DNA of 64,000 nt from Niveispirillum cyanobacteriorum (lineage in GTDB: Bacteria; Pseudomonadota; Alphaproteobacteria; Azospirillales; Azospirillaceae), in the NCBI RefSeq assembly GCF_002868735.1, contig NZ_CP025613.1:682001-746000 (forward strand). Reading direction: 5' to 3'. The translations under genes were made by a program, and so were the position numbers. This document shows, piece after piece, positions 8,151 through 16,972 of the stretch (position 1 is its first letter; the number at the start of each line of letters is the position of its first letter). The notes beneath the pieces are model-generated. The model did not search any database. It was not told where the DNA came from and was given only the letters and a program-made list of their open reading frames with translations.

Positions 8151-9122
8151 TCAGATGCCCCGCAGCCCGCCCTTGGCCCCTTCTTCCAGGAACCATTCGT
8201 AGGTGAGGCGAAGCCCCTCAGCCAGACTGGTCTTGGCAGTCCAACCCAGCTTGGCCAGCTTGGAATTGTCCATCAGCTTACGCGGGCTGCCGTCCGGCTT
8301 GGTCGCATCAAACGCGAACCGGCCCTGCCAACCGACGGTTGCGGCCACTTGTTCAGCCAGCGTGCGGATCGACACTTCCTGACCGGTGCCAATATTCACA
8401 TGGTCATAGCCGCTGTAATTCTTCAGCAGGAAGACCAGACCGTCGGCCAGATCATCAACATAGAGAAATTCACGCAGCGGCTTGCCCGTACCCCAGATCG
8501 TGACCTCGTTCAGCTTGTCGCGCTTGGCATCGTGCAGCCGGGCCATCAGGGCCGGCAGCACATGGCTGCCCTGGGGATGAAAGTTATCACCGATACCGTA
8601 AAGGTTGGTCGGCATAGCGGAGATATAGTCGCAGCCATGCTGCTTGCGGTAGGCTTGGCACAGCTTGATGCCCGCGATTTTCGCGATCGCGTACCATTCA
8701 TTGGTCGGCTCCAGCGGGCCGGTCAGCAATGCATCCTCTGTCATCGGCTGCGGTGCCAGCTTTGGATAGATGCAGGACGACCCTAGGAACAGCAGCTTCT
8801 CGACATTGTTGCGGAACGACGCCTGGATGATGTTCGTCTCGATCATCAGGTTGTCGTAAAGGAAATCTGCCGGATAGCTGTTATTGGCCATGATGCCGCC
8901 GACCTTGGCCGCAGCCACCACGACGGCGTCCGGCTTGTTGACGGCGACCCATTCCTCCACCGGCGCCTGACGGGTCAGGTCCAGCGTATTACGACCGGCC
9001 GTCAGAACGGTGCAGCCTTCGGATTGCAGGCGGCGCACAACGGCGCCACCGACCATGCCACGATGGCCGGCGACCCAGACGCGCTTGCCTGTCAAGTCAT
9101 AGGGCTTCAGTTCGCTCATCAT
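8151..9122 (-). CDS. fcl: GDP-L-fucose synthase
   Basis: A 323-residue short-chain-dehydrogenase-fold enzyme (GDP-4-keto-6-deoxy-D-mannose 3,5-epimerase/4-reductase) that makes GDP-L-fucose with NADPH. Visible are the Rossmann motif [14 protein letters not shown], the AAAKVGGI block, SSCIYP, the catalytic Tyr-x-x-x-Lys in [10 protein letters not shown], and [13 protein letters not shown], all diagnostic of WcaG/Fcl. Two adjacent ATG codons (9122 and 9119) share the same AAGGA; either may be used. It lies 20 bp after the gmd gene, so the pair converts GDP-mannose to GDP-fucose for a surface polysaccharide. Confidence 0.95.
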   Translation of the reverse strand: MMSELKPYDLTGKRVWVAGHRGMVGGAVVRRLQSEGCTVLTAGRNTLDLTRQAPVEEWVAVNKPDAVVVAAAKVGGIMANNSYPADFLYDNLMIETNIIQASFRNNVEKLLFLGSSCIYPKLAPQPMTEDALLTGPLEPTNEWYAIAKIAGIKLCQAYRKQHGCDYISAMPTNLYGIGDNFHPQGSHVLPALMARLHDAKRDKLNEVTIWGTGKPLREFLYVDDLADGLVFLLKNYSGYDHVNIGTGQEVSIRTLAEQVAATVGWQGRFAFDATKPDGSPRKLMDNSKLAKLGWTAKTSLAEGLRLTYEWFLEEGAKGGLRGI

Positions 9123-9142
9123 CCGTTCCTTTGGGGCACCAA

Positions 9143-10183
9143 TCAGGCCAGCAGCTTCACGTCAGACAGAACCATGTCCTTCACCAGATCAGGGAAGGAG
9201 GTTGTGTGGGTCCAGCCCAGCTTTTCCTTGGCCTTGGCCGGATCGCCCAGCAGCAGATCAACCTCGGTCGGGCGGAAATAGCGCGGGTCGATGCGGACCA
9301 GGACAGCGCCGGTGGCGGCGTCGCGACCGATCTCATCCACGCCCTCCCCGCTCCATTCGATATTCTTGCCGACATGGCCGAAGGCACGTTCCACGAATTC
9401 GCGCACCGTGTGCGTTTCGCCCGTGGCCAGCACGTAATCCTCAGCCTTTTCCTGCTGCAGGATGCGCCACATGCCTTCGACATAGTCGCGGGCATGGCCC
9501 CAGTCGCGCTTAGCGTCCAGGTTACCCAGATACAGGCAATCCTGCTTGCCATGATGGATGGCGGCCACGGCGCGGGTGATCTTGCGCGTCACAAAGGTTT
9601 CACCGCGGATCGGGCTTTCATGGTTGAACAGGATGCCGTTGCTGGCATGCATGCCATAGGCTTCGCGGTAATTCACCGTGATCCAATAGGCATAGAGCTT
9701 GGCAGCGGCATAGGGGCTGCGCGGATAAAACGGCGTCGTCTCCCGCTGCGGCACTTCCTGCACCAGACCATACAGCTCTGACGTGGAGGCCTGATAGAAG
9801 CGTGTCTTATCTTCCAGCTTCAGGATGCGGATCGCTTCCAACAGGCGCAGCGTGCCAATACCGTCGGCATTGGCAGTATATTCCGGGGTCTCGAAGCTGA
9901 CCTGGACGTGGCTTTGTGCGGCCAGATTATAGATCTCGTCCGGCTGGGTTTCCTGCACGATGCGGATCAGGTTGGTGCTGTCAGTCAGGTCGCCATAATG
10001 CAGCTGGAAACGGACGTCCTTTTCATGGATGTCCTGATACAGATGATCGATGCGGGCCGTGTTCAACGAGGAGGAGCGGCGCTTCAACCCATGGACGATA
10101 TAGCCCTTGGACAGCAGCAGTTCCGACAGATAGGCACCATCCTGGCCGGTGACGCCGGTGATCAAGGCAACCTTACGCGACAT
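9143..10183 (-). CDS. gmd: GDP-mannose 4,6-dehydratase
   Basis: A 346-residue NADP-dependent dehydratase that turns GDP-D-mannose into GDP-4-keto-6-deoxy-D-mannose. The start ATG 10183 ([20 protein letters not shown]) has GGAGAG upstream; the longer frame adds an unlikely 24-residue tail. Diagnostic motifs are [31 protein letters not shown], the active-site ASTSELYG, and the Tyr-x-x-x-Lys in [12 protein letters not shown]. It precedes fcl by 20 bp and follows a glycosyltransferase gene by 132 bp on the same strand. Confidence 0.96.
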   Translation of the reverse strand: MSRKVALITGVTGQDGAYLSELLLSKGYIVHGLKRRSSSLNTARIDHLYQDIHEKDVRFQLHYGDLTDSTNLIRIVQETQPDEIYNLAAQSHVQVSFETPEYTANADGIGTLRLLEAIRILKLEDKTRFYQASTSELYGLVQEVPQRETTPFYPRSPYAAAKLYAYWITVNYREAYGMHASNGILFNHESPIRGETFVTRKITRAVAAIHHGKQDCLYLGNLDAKRDWGHARDYVEGMWRILQQEKAEDYVLATGETHTVREFVERAFGHVGKNIEWSGEGVDEIGRDAATGAVLVRIDPRYFRPTEVDLLLGDPAKAKEKLGWTHTTSFPDLVKDMVLSDVKLLA

Positions 10184-10315
10184 GCTTCTACTCTCCGGGG
10201 CGATGGTTGGCCCACCGCCGTTAAAGGAACCGCCTGACCGCCCCGCCAGCGGCAAACAAACCGTGCTTCTACCGCGTCGCGGCAGAATTGTGAACCCACG
10301 CCGAACGCGAAGCCG

Positions 10316-11413
10316 TTACGCCCCCAGCGTCTCCAGCGCCTGGAACACCGCGTCGGCATCGCCGACATCCGTGCGGATATATCGCTGACCCTCGCGCTGA
10401 CCCTCACGGCAGATCAGGTCGACATCTGATTCCGGGGACCCGACATAGAGCACATCCTTGCCCGACGCGATGCAGCCATAGGTCTTGGACGGAATGACAT
10501 AGGCCACAAACCCGTCGCGCAGGGTGATCAGATGCGCATCGGGAGTGACCAGCAGGCGGCCCAGGTCCCCGAACGGCACGGGACGACCACGCGCCACGGG
10601 CAGGCCCTCATCCTTCAACCTTTGTTCCACCACATCGGCCCCGGCGCCGATGGCATTCAGCCACAGACCAACGGTGCCGCTGCCGGAGCGATGGTGGCGG
10701 ATATAGGCGTCGATAAAGGTGTCAGTATCGTGCGCCACACCCCAATTGCCGGAATAGAGCAGGATTTTTTTGCCCGTCAGCTCCGCAGGGACGGCCAGCG
10801 GCACCTCATCGCCTTTGAGTTCCACGGGCGGCGGGTCACGCTTCAGCACGATGTTATCGGCGGGGATGCCATATCGGCGCAGCAGGCGGACCTGATCCTC
10901 TCCCGATGCCTCAAACATCTGCACCCGGCGGCGCAGCCAGATGGTCAGAGCCAGGGCCGCGTCCAGAACCTTGGACGGCTTGGCCCGCGAGGCAATCAGG
11001 CATTCGGGATGGAAATCCGCGATCCGATAAATCAGCTTTTTGCGCAATACGACATTCAGCGGCACCAGAAAATGCAGCAGGAAGGGCGGCGACCCGGTGA
11101 ACAGAACCTCATCTGCCGCTGACAGGTATTTCCAGGCCCGGCTGATCAGCATGGCATTGGTGCGCACGGTCCAGGCCAGGCGGCGGCCCAGGCTTGCGCG
11201 GTCCAGCGGCGGGGCCGGCAGGCGCAGGGTGCGGACGGTGCCAGGGCCAACCGTCTCTTCGGTCAGGTTGGCCTCGTTGCCCGAGGTCAAACCCACAAGG
11301 GTGACGTCATAGCCCAGTGCCGCGCGTTCACGGCAATGCATTACGGCATATTGGCCGACGGCGCCGAAATCAGGCGGCAGCCAGTCGCACAGGTAAACAA
11401 GCTTGGTCATCAT
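10316..11413 (-). CDS. Glycosyltransferase family 4-like protein
   Basis: A 365-residue GT-B glycosyltransferase. The N-terminal half reads KLVYLCDWLPPDFGAVGQYA, the usual donor-independent opening of GT4 proteins. The C-terminal half has LLYSGNWGVAHDTDTF and VIPSKTYGCIASGKDVLYVG, the donor-binding E/P-SK-Y-type block seen in WcaI/WbuB-like transferases. ATG codons at 11413 and 11410 are both possible; a TTG lies at 11416. The gene immediately precedes gmd and fcl, so it probably adds fucose or another residue to a capsule, EPS or O-antigen unit. Acceptor and linkage are unknown. Confidence 0.82.
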   Translation of the reverse strand: MMTKLVYLCDWLPPDFGAVGQYAVMHCRERAALGYDVTLVGLTSGNEANLTEETVGPGTVRTLRLPAPPLDRASLGRRLAWTVRTNAMLISRAWKYLSAADEVLFTGSPPFLLHFLVPLNVVLRKKLIYRIADFHPECLIASRAKPSKVLDAALALTIWLRRRVQMFEASGEDQVRLLRRYGIPADNIVLKRDPPPVELKGDEVPLAVPAELTGKKILLYSGNWGVAHDTDTFIDAYIRHHRSGSGTVGLWLNAIGAGADVVEQRLKDEGLPVARGRPVPFGDLGRLLVTPDAHLITLRDGFVAYVIPSKTYGCIASGKDVLYVGSPESDVDLICREGQREGQRYIRTDVGDADAVFQALETLGA

Positions 11414-11468
11414 CAACCGGATCGGGATCGGTACAAGCGCGGCATTGACCGCGAAAGCGGCACTGCTG

Positions 11469-13166
11469 TCAATCCGCCCCGCTCGCCGGGCTGCCTCCCG
11501 CGCTGGTACCGGAACCTTCGGAGAGGAGATGCTTTGCCTCCGCCTTGGCCCGCGCGATATCGGCGGTGAAGATCACCGGCCCCTTGCGGTGGCGCAGGCC
11601 CAGTCCGCGCAGCACGCCCAGCGGTTGGCGCTGTACCCCGGCCATCACCACATGCGCCCCGCGCTTGGCCGCGCGCGCCACCAGGGTGGACAAGGCGTCG
11701 GCACCCGTGGCGTCCAGCATGGGCACCGCATTCATGTCTAAGATCAGGACACGCGGCGCGCCGCCGGTCCGGTCCAGCACATCCAGCAGCTTACGTGCAG
11801 CCCCGAAGAACATTGGCCCGTCGATACGGTAAAGGGCGGCCCCGGCGGGCAGACCCTTGGCAAGGCCGGGCTGTTCGCCACTGTCCGACACGGCCACGCT
11901 TTCCGACATGCGGTGCATGAACAGAACGGCGGCCAGCAGCACCCCGACCTCAATCGCCACCGTCAGGTCGATGGCGATGGTCAGGGTGAAGGTGGTCAGT
12001 AGCAGCACCCGGTCGCTGATGGGGGCGGTGCGCAGGGCATGCAGGAAGCGCCCCGCATCGCTCATGTTCCAGGCCACGACCACGAGCACGGCGGCCAGCA
12101 CGGCCAGCGGCACGAAGGCCGCCAACCCGCTGAAACCCAGCATGAACAGCAGCAGGAAAACGGCATGCAGCATGCCCGACACGGGCGACCGGGCACCGGA
12201 GCGGATATTGGTCACGGTGCGGGCAATGGCCCCGGTCGCCGGCAGCCCACCCACCAGGGCCGACGCCGTATTGGCCACCCCCTGGGCCAGCAATTCGGCA
12301 TTGGGACGATGCCGCCGCCCTGTCATCCCATCCGCCACGACCGCCGACAGCAGCGACTCGACCCCTGCCAGAAAAGCAATGGTCAATGCCGCGGGCAGCA
12401 GGGTGCGCAGCTTCACCCACGTAATATCCGGCATCACCGGCATCGGCAGATGATCAGGGATACCCCCGAATTTTGAGCCGATGGTTTCGACCGGCAGGCC
12501 CAGGGCGAAGGCCGCGACGGAGCCCAACACGACCGCTACCAGAAACCCCGGTATCTTCGGCGCCCAGCGACGCAGGCCCAGGATCAGGGCCAACGCTCCC
12601 AGGCCCACCAGGGCAGCCACCCCCACCGTGTCACGCGCAAACCAGAAGGCAGGCCATTTATCAATGAACTCCGCCGGGACCGCCCCCATTGACAGGCCCA
12701 GCAGGTCCTTGATCTGACTTGAAAAGATGATGACGGCGATGCCGGCGGTGAAACCGGTGACCACGGGTTCGGGGATGTACTTGATCCATTGCCCCAGGCG
12801 CAGCAGGGCGGCGGCCATCAGGATTACCCCCGCCATCAAGGTCGCCAGCACCAGACCATCATAGCCATGCTGGTTGATCACCCCGACCACGACGACGACA
12901 AACGCCCCCGTCGGTCCCCCGATCTGCACCCGGCTGCCGCCCAACGCCGAAATCAGGAACCCCGCCACCACGGCGGTGACCAACCCTTTGTCCGGCGTCG
13001 TCCCCGACGCAATCGCCAGCGCCATGGCCAACGGCAGCGCTACGATGGCCACCGTCAGCCCGGCAATGGCATCGGCCCGCAGTGCAGCAAGGCCGTAACC
13101 TTCGCGCAGAGTGGTGACCAGCTTGGGGAGGAGTTCGCGGGTCAGAGGAACAGGGGTGGCGCTCAT
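11469..13166 (-). CDS. SulP family anion transporter with STAS domain
   Basis: A 565-residue SLC26/SulP carrier: about 12-14 transmembrane segments followed by a cytosolic STAS domain. The family opening DAIAGLTVAIVALPLAMALA and the block GGSRVQIGGPTGAFVVVV near residue 70 identify it. The STAS domain (about residues 445-545) contains RVLILDMNAVPMLDATGADA. SulP proteins carry sulfate, bicarbonate, dicarboxylates or other anions; none can be assigned. The start ATG 13166 has GAGG upstream. No carbonic anhydrase gene or sulfate-assimilation gene is next to it, so context does not decide the substrate. It is divergent from the ROK regulator. Confidence 0.92.
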   Translation of the reverse strand: MSATPVPLTRELLPKLVTTLREGYGLAALRADAIAGLTVAIVALPLAMALAIASGTTPDKGLVTAVVAGFLISALGGSRVQIGGPTGAFVVVVVGVINQHGYDGLVLATLMAGVILMAAALLRLGQWIKYIPEPVVTGFTAGIAVIIFSSQIKDLLGLSMGAVPAEFIDKWPAFWFARDTVGVAALVGLGALALILGLRRWAPKIPGFLVAVVLGSVAAFALGLPVETIGSKFGGIPDHLPMPVMPDITWVKLRTLLPAALTIAFLAGVESLLSAVVADGMTGRRHRPNAELLAQGVANTASALVGGLPATGAIARTVTNIRSGARSPVSGMLHAVFLLLFMLGFSGLAAFVPLAVLAAVLVVVAWNMSDAGRFLHALRTAPISDRVLLLTTFTLTIAIDLTVAIEVGVLLAAVLFMHRMSESVAVSDSGEQPGLAKGLPAGAALYRIDGPMFFGAARKLLDVLDRTGGAPRVLILDMNAVPMLDATGADALSTLVARAAKRGAHVVMAGVQRQPLGVLRGLGLRHRKGPVIFTADIARAKAEAKHLLSEGSGTSAGGSPASGAD

Positions 13167-13352
13167 GGGCGGCCTCACAAAACAACATTTCAATTTATGT
13201 AGTTCTGTGAGGTTCCGCCTTTTGGATGGTGTTAGTCAAGATCGCTATGCGTGAAGCGGCAGGTGGCGGCACGCCGCCATTGCCCTCCGCCCCCCGCCAG
13301 CGTATTCCAGAAGCATCCACCCCCGCGCATGCCCGAAAGCCGCCCCCCGCCC

Positions 13353-14576
13353 ATGTCCCAGCCGTCTGATCCCTCCCCCGCCATCCCCGCTGCCGTGGGG
13401 GCCAGCCTGTCGGGGACCAACCTGGAGCGGGCGGGGGACCATAATCAGCGGGTGACGTTGCAGGCGATCCGGGTGGGTGGGCCCATCACGCGGGCTGATC
13501 TGGCGGAGATTACCGGGCTGACGGCACCGGCCATCGCAAATATCACCAAGCGTCTGCTGGCCGAAGGGTTGATCCTGGAGGCCGGAAGACTGCTGGGACA
13601 GCGCGGACAGCCGGCCATGAAGCTGGCCATCAATCCCGATGGCTGCTTTTCCATCGGCGTCAATATCGACCGCGACCATATCACTCTGGTGGTGCTGGAC
13701 CTTCTGGGTCAGGTACGGGCGCGGGCCACGCGGGAGGTGGATTTCGCCCTACCGGATGAGGTGGCGGAGTTTGCGCGCACCGAACTGTCGGCCATCCTGG
13801 CCAAGGGTACCATCAAGGCCAAGCGCCTGATCGGGCTGGGGGTGGCCCTGCCCGACGATCTGGGACGGGTGCATCTGCCGCATCAGCCGGATGAGTATGA
13901 GGTCTGGAACCAGACCGATATCCCGTCGCTGTTCACGGGCCTGCCGGCCCTGCCCATCTTCGTGGAGAATGACGCGACGGCGGCGGCTCTGGGCGAAGCA
14001 CAGTTCGGCCTGGGCCTGCGCCATCCCAGCTTTTTCTATCTGCTGATCAGCCGAGGGCTGGGCGGTGGGCTGGTCCTGGATGGGCAGTATTTCCGGGGGG
14101 CCGACGGGCGCGCGGGCGAGATCGGATTCCTGCCCGTACAGCATCCGGCAACCAAGGCGGCGGCATTGCAGGATGCCGTGTCGCTGTCGGCCCTGTTCGA
14201 TCACATGGCGGCACGCGGTCACCGCGTGACACAGCCCGACGATCTTCTGTCTCTGAACGGGGCGGGCAAGGCGGCCCTGGCGGACTGGATCACCCTGGCA
14301 GCGGATCTGCTGACCGGCCCGATGCTGGCCATTTCCTGCCTGATCAACCCGCAGGCCTTGTTCATCGGCGGGCGGTTGCCGGCACCGCTGGTGGATGAAC
14401 TGGCGGTGGCGGTGAATGCCCGCATGCAGGCGGGCCGGGGACAGGTGCCGATCCTGGCCCCCCTGCGCCGCGCCGCCATGGCCGCCGATGCGCCCGCCGT
14501 CGGGGCGGCCATCCTGCCCTTCAACCAGCGGCTGCTGCCGGGCCGTTCGGTCCTGATGAAAACCGCCGAAGAATAG
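13353..14576 (+). CDS. ROK family transcriptional regulator
   Basis: About 407 residues: an N-terminal winged HTH (NQRVTLQAIRVGGPITRADLAEITGLTAPA) followed by a sugar-kinase-like ROK domain (FSIGVNIDRDHITLVVLDLLG, ENDATAAALGEAQFG, GRAGEIGFLPV). The combination is that of NagC/Mlc/XylR-type repressors that sense sugars or sugar phosphates. The usual ROK zinc ligands CxCGxxGC are not evident after GEIGF, so metal binding may be lost. The start is uncertain: ATG 13353 and ATG 13329 both lack a good ribosome-binding site, and the frame stays open upstream. It is 72 bp before the AGE epimerase gene, its most likely target. Confidence 0.85.
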   Translation: MSQPSDPSPAIPAAVGASLSGTNLERAGDHNQRVTLQAIRVGGPITRADLAEITGLTAPAIANITKRLLAEGLILEAGRLLGQRGQPAMKLAINPDGCFSIGVNIDRDHITLVVLDLLGQVRARATREVDFALPDEVAEFARTELSAILAKGTIKAKRLIGLGVALPDDLGRVHLPHQPDEYEVWNQTDIPSLFTGLPALPIFVENDATAAALGEAQFGLGLRHPSFFYLLISRGLGGGLVLDGQYFRGADGRAGEIGFLPVQHPATKAAALQDAVSLSALFDHMAARGHRVTQPDDLLSLNGAGKAALADWITLAADLLTGPMLAISCLINPQALFIGGRLPAPLVDELAVAVNARMQAGRGQVPILAPLRRAAMAADAPAVGAAILPFNQRLLPGRSVLMKTAEE

Positions 14577-14648
14577 GCAACAATGGGAGCGACGGGACGT
14601 TGTTGGCGATAGCCTGCCACCCGACCGGAAACCCCGAGGATCAAGCCC

Positions 14649-15821
14649 ATGTTCGCATCCCCCCTCTATGAGGCGGCCCGCCGCCGTGACGCCCTGGTGA
14701 CATGGGCCGTTGAGTATGCCTTCCCTCTGTGGTGGGATGCAGGATACGACCATGCGCGCGATGGTTTTCATGAGAAACTGGACAAGGCCGGGCAGCCGGT
14801 GGACCTGCCCCGACGGGCGCGGGTGCAGCCACGACAGATTTATGCCTATGCCACGGCCCCTGCCCTTGGTTGGGAAGGACCGGCGGGCAGCATCGTACAT
14901 CGGGCCCTGGATGCCTATCTGGCGCGCTACCGCCGCGAGGATGGCCTGTTCCGCACGCTGGTGGCGGCGGATGGCGGGGTGCTGGATGACAGCACTGACC
15001 TGTATGATCAGGCCTTCGCCCTGTTCGCGCTGGCCCATGCGTCCCGCGCGCTGAACAAGCGGGCGGAACTGGAGCCGATGGCCACGGCGCTGCGCGTCAT
15101 GCTGATCGGGCGCTGTGGCCGTCAGGGCGGCTTCGCACTGCTCGCCCCCGATGCCCTGCCCCTGCAATCAAACCCCAACATGCATCTGCTGGAGGCATCG
15201 CTGGCCTGGGAAGAGGCGGGCGGGGACATACGCTGGACTGCCATGGCCGACGGCATCGCCGAACTGGCCCTCGCGCGCTTCATTGACCCGGTTACCGGCG
15301 CGCTGCGGGAGTTTTTTGATGCGGGCTGGCATCCGGCGGCTGGTGAGGCTGGGCGGATCGTGGAGCCGGGGCACCAGTTCGAATGGGCCTGGTTGCTGCT
15401 GCGCTGGGGTCGGGCGCGGGACCGGACTGATGGCACCCGCGCCGGTCTGCGGCTGCTGGAGATTGGGGAGACGCATGGGGTCGATCCCGCGCGGGGCGTG
15501 GCGTTCAACAGTCTGTTGGATGATTTCTCCATCCATGACCATACCGCCCGTCTGTGGCCACAGACGGAGCGGTTGAAGGCTGCCTTGCTGGCCGCCGAAA
15601 TCACGGGCGAGGAACAATACTGGACCCAGGCCGCGAAGGCGGCGGATGGATTGTCCCTCTATCTGAACACGCCCGTCAAAGGCCTGTGGTGGGACCGGCT
15701 GTCGCCCGACGGTACCTTCGTGGACGAGCCGGCCCCGGCCAGCAGCTTTTATCACATCATCTGCGCCATCGCGGAGTTCGACCGCGTGGTGACAGAGGCG
15801 GGCATAAAGAGGCCCGCTTAA
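14649..15821 (+). CDS. AGE family epimerase/isomerase
   Basis: A 390-residue (alpha/alpha)6-barrel protein of the N-acylglucosamine 2-epimerase family, which also contains cellobiose 2-epimerases, mannose isomerases and YihS. The opening WAVEYAFPLWWDAGYDHARDG, the ARVQPRQIYAYA block, LYDQAFALFALAH, NPNMHLLEASLAW and EPGHQFEWAWLLLRW (family His-Glu pair) are all present. Length fits the family. It follows the ROK regulator by 72 bp and overlaps the convergent citrate synthase gene by 4 bp. Mannose/fructose isomerisation is a reasonable guess, but the substrate is not determined by these motifs. Confidence 0.88.
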   Translation: MFASPLYEAARRRDALVTWAVEYAFPLWWDAGYDHARDGFHEKLDKAGQPVDLPRRARVQPRQIYAYATAPALGWEGPAGSIVHRALDAYLARYRREDGLFRTLVAADGGVLDDSTDLYDQAFALFALAHASRALNKRAELEPMATALRVMLIGRCGRQGGFALLAPDALPLQSNPNMHLLEASLAWEEAGGDIRWTAMADGIAELALARFIDPVTGALREFFDAGWHPAAGEAGRIVEPGHQFEWAWLLLRWGRARDRTDGTRAGLRLLEIGETHGVDPARGVAFNSLLDDFSIHDHTARLWPQTERLKAALLAAEITGEEQYWTQAAKAADGLSLYLNTPVKGLWWDRLSPDGTFVDEPAPASSFYHIICAIAEFDRVVTEAGIKRPA

Positions 15822-16882
15822 GCCGCCATCGGCCCCACATAGCGCGAGGCGGGACGCATCAGACGGCCCGTGGCCTCCTGCTCCATGACATGCGCGCTCC
15901 AGCCGGCAACGCGACCCATAGCGAAGATCGGCGTGAACAGGTCACGGTGCAGGCCGACGGCATCCAGCAGCAGGGCCGTGTAGAACTCCACATTGGTTTC
16001 CAGCGGACGGTCGGGCCGGTGGGCGGCCAACGCCGAAAGAGCCGCACGCTCCACCTGTTCGGCCAGCTCGATGCGCGGGCTGCGCAGGGGGCGGACAGCG
16101 ACCTTCAGCACCTCCGCACGCGGATCGCGGACGCGGTAGATGCGGTGGCCGAAGCCCATCAAGCGGCGGCCCGCCGCCAGTTCGCCGGCGATCCAGGCGG
16201 GGGCGGCGTCCGCACTGCCGATGGCGTCCAGCATGTCCAGCACGGGGCCGGGCGCACCGCCATGCAGCGGACCCTTTAGGGCACAGAGGCCGGCCACCAC
16301 GCTGCTGACCATGCCGGCGCGGGTGGAGGCGACGATGCGGGCGGCGAAGGTGGAGGCGTTCAGGCCATGGTCGCTGACCGTCACCAGATAGGTGTCGAGC
16401 GCGCGCGCCAAGGCCGGGTCCGCGACACGCCCCGTCATCATGCGCAGGAAATCCGCCGCATGGCCGGCGGTCGGGTCGGGGGCGATGGGTTCCAGGCCCT
16501 GGGCATGGCGCACCCGGGCCGCGATGAAGACGGGCACGGCCGCCACCACGCGCACCGCATCATCCGCCGCCGCGCCATCAGGCAGCGATGACAGCATGAG
16601 GCGCAGCGCCTCCACATCACTTAATCCCGCGGCCGCGGGTAGCAGGGTGGGCAGGTGGGCGGCCACGGCCACCCGCGCCCGACCGATGGCATCGCGCAGG
16701 GCATCGGGCCGGCCGCCCAGCGGATGGAAACCCTGCCAGAGCAAGGCCGTGATCCCTTCGAAATCCAGGGTCTGCGCCGCGCGTTCCACGGGCAGACCGC
16801 GCAGGATGAGTTCGCCTGCCGCCCCATCCACATGGCTCAATACGGTTTCGGCGGCGATGATCCCATCCAGTCCGGTCGTCAT
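15818..16882 (-). CDS. Citrate synthase-like protein with Asp-to-Glu change at the catalytic site
   Basis: A 354-residue citrate/2-methylcitrate synthase-fold protein. It has the two catalytic His segments DHGLNASTFAAR and GPLHGGAPG, and the substrate-binding Arg in MGFGHRIYRVRDPRA and IFAMGRVAGW. Where citrate synthases carry the catalytic Asp (NVDFY), this one reads NVEFYTALLLDAVGL, so the base is Glu. It is shorter than the type II enzyme (about 430 residues) and closer to the CitA/PrpC-size group. ATG 16882 has an excellent AAGGAG. It is divergent from a second citrate-synthase homologue with an HTH domain, and the two may work as a pair. It is probably not the housekeeping enzyme. Confidence 0.82.
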   Translation of the reverse strand: MTTGLDGIIAAETVLSHVDGAAGELILRGLPVERAAQTLDFEGITALLWQGFHPLGGRPDALRDAIGRARVAVAAHLPTLLPAAAGLSDVEALRLMLSSLPDGAAADDAVRVVAAVPVFIAARVRHAQGLEPIAPDPTAGHAADFLRMMTGRVADPALARALDTYLVTVSDHGLNASTFAARIVASTRAGMVSSVVAGLCALKGPLHGGAPGPVLDMLDAIGSADAAPAWIAGELAAGRRLMGFGHRIYRVRDPRAEVLKVAVRPLRSPRIELAEQVERAALSALAAHRPDRPLETNVEFYTALLLDAVGLHRDLFTPIFAMGRVAGWSAHVMEQEATGRLMRPASRYVGPMAA

Positions 16883-16910
16883 TTCCGGCTCCTTCCAGCT
16901 TGTTGTATCC

Positions 16911-16964
16911 TGGACAGGGTTGGACAGGGCAGATATACAGTCAATATTGATTCAATAAATCAAT
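16911..16964. promoter_or_regulatory. Divergent promoter with tandem and inverted repeats between two citrate synthase genes
   Basis: The 90-bp divergent spacer has a tandem repeat of TGGACAGGG (16911-16919 and 16921-16929). It is followed by an AT-rich stretch with the palindrome TCAATATTGA (16941-16950) and an inverted repeat ATTGATT-CAATA-AATCAAT (16946-16964). The last repeat ends 8 bp before ATG 16973, an ideal place for repression. A natural candidate to bind it is the HTH domain encoded immediately downstream. Confidence 0.55.
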
Positions 16965-16972
16965 ATATCATT

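Noticed and set aside
16655-16972. Extension of the HTH-citrate-synthase frame upstream of ATG 16973
   Set aside because: It would run through the divergent promoter and antisense to the other citrate-synthase gene. The HTH domain begins right after ATG 16973.
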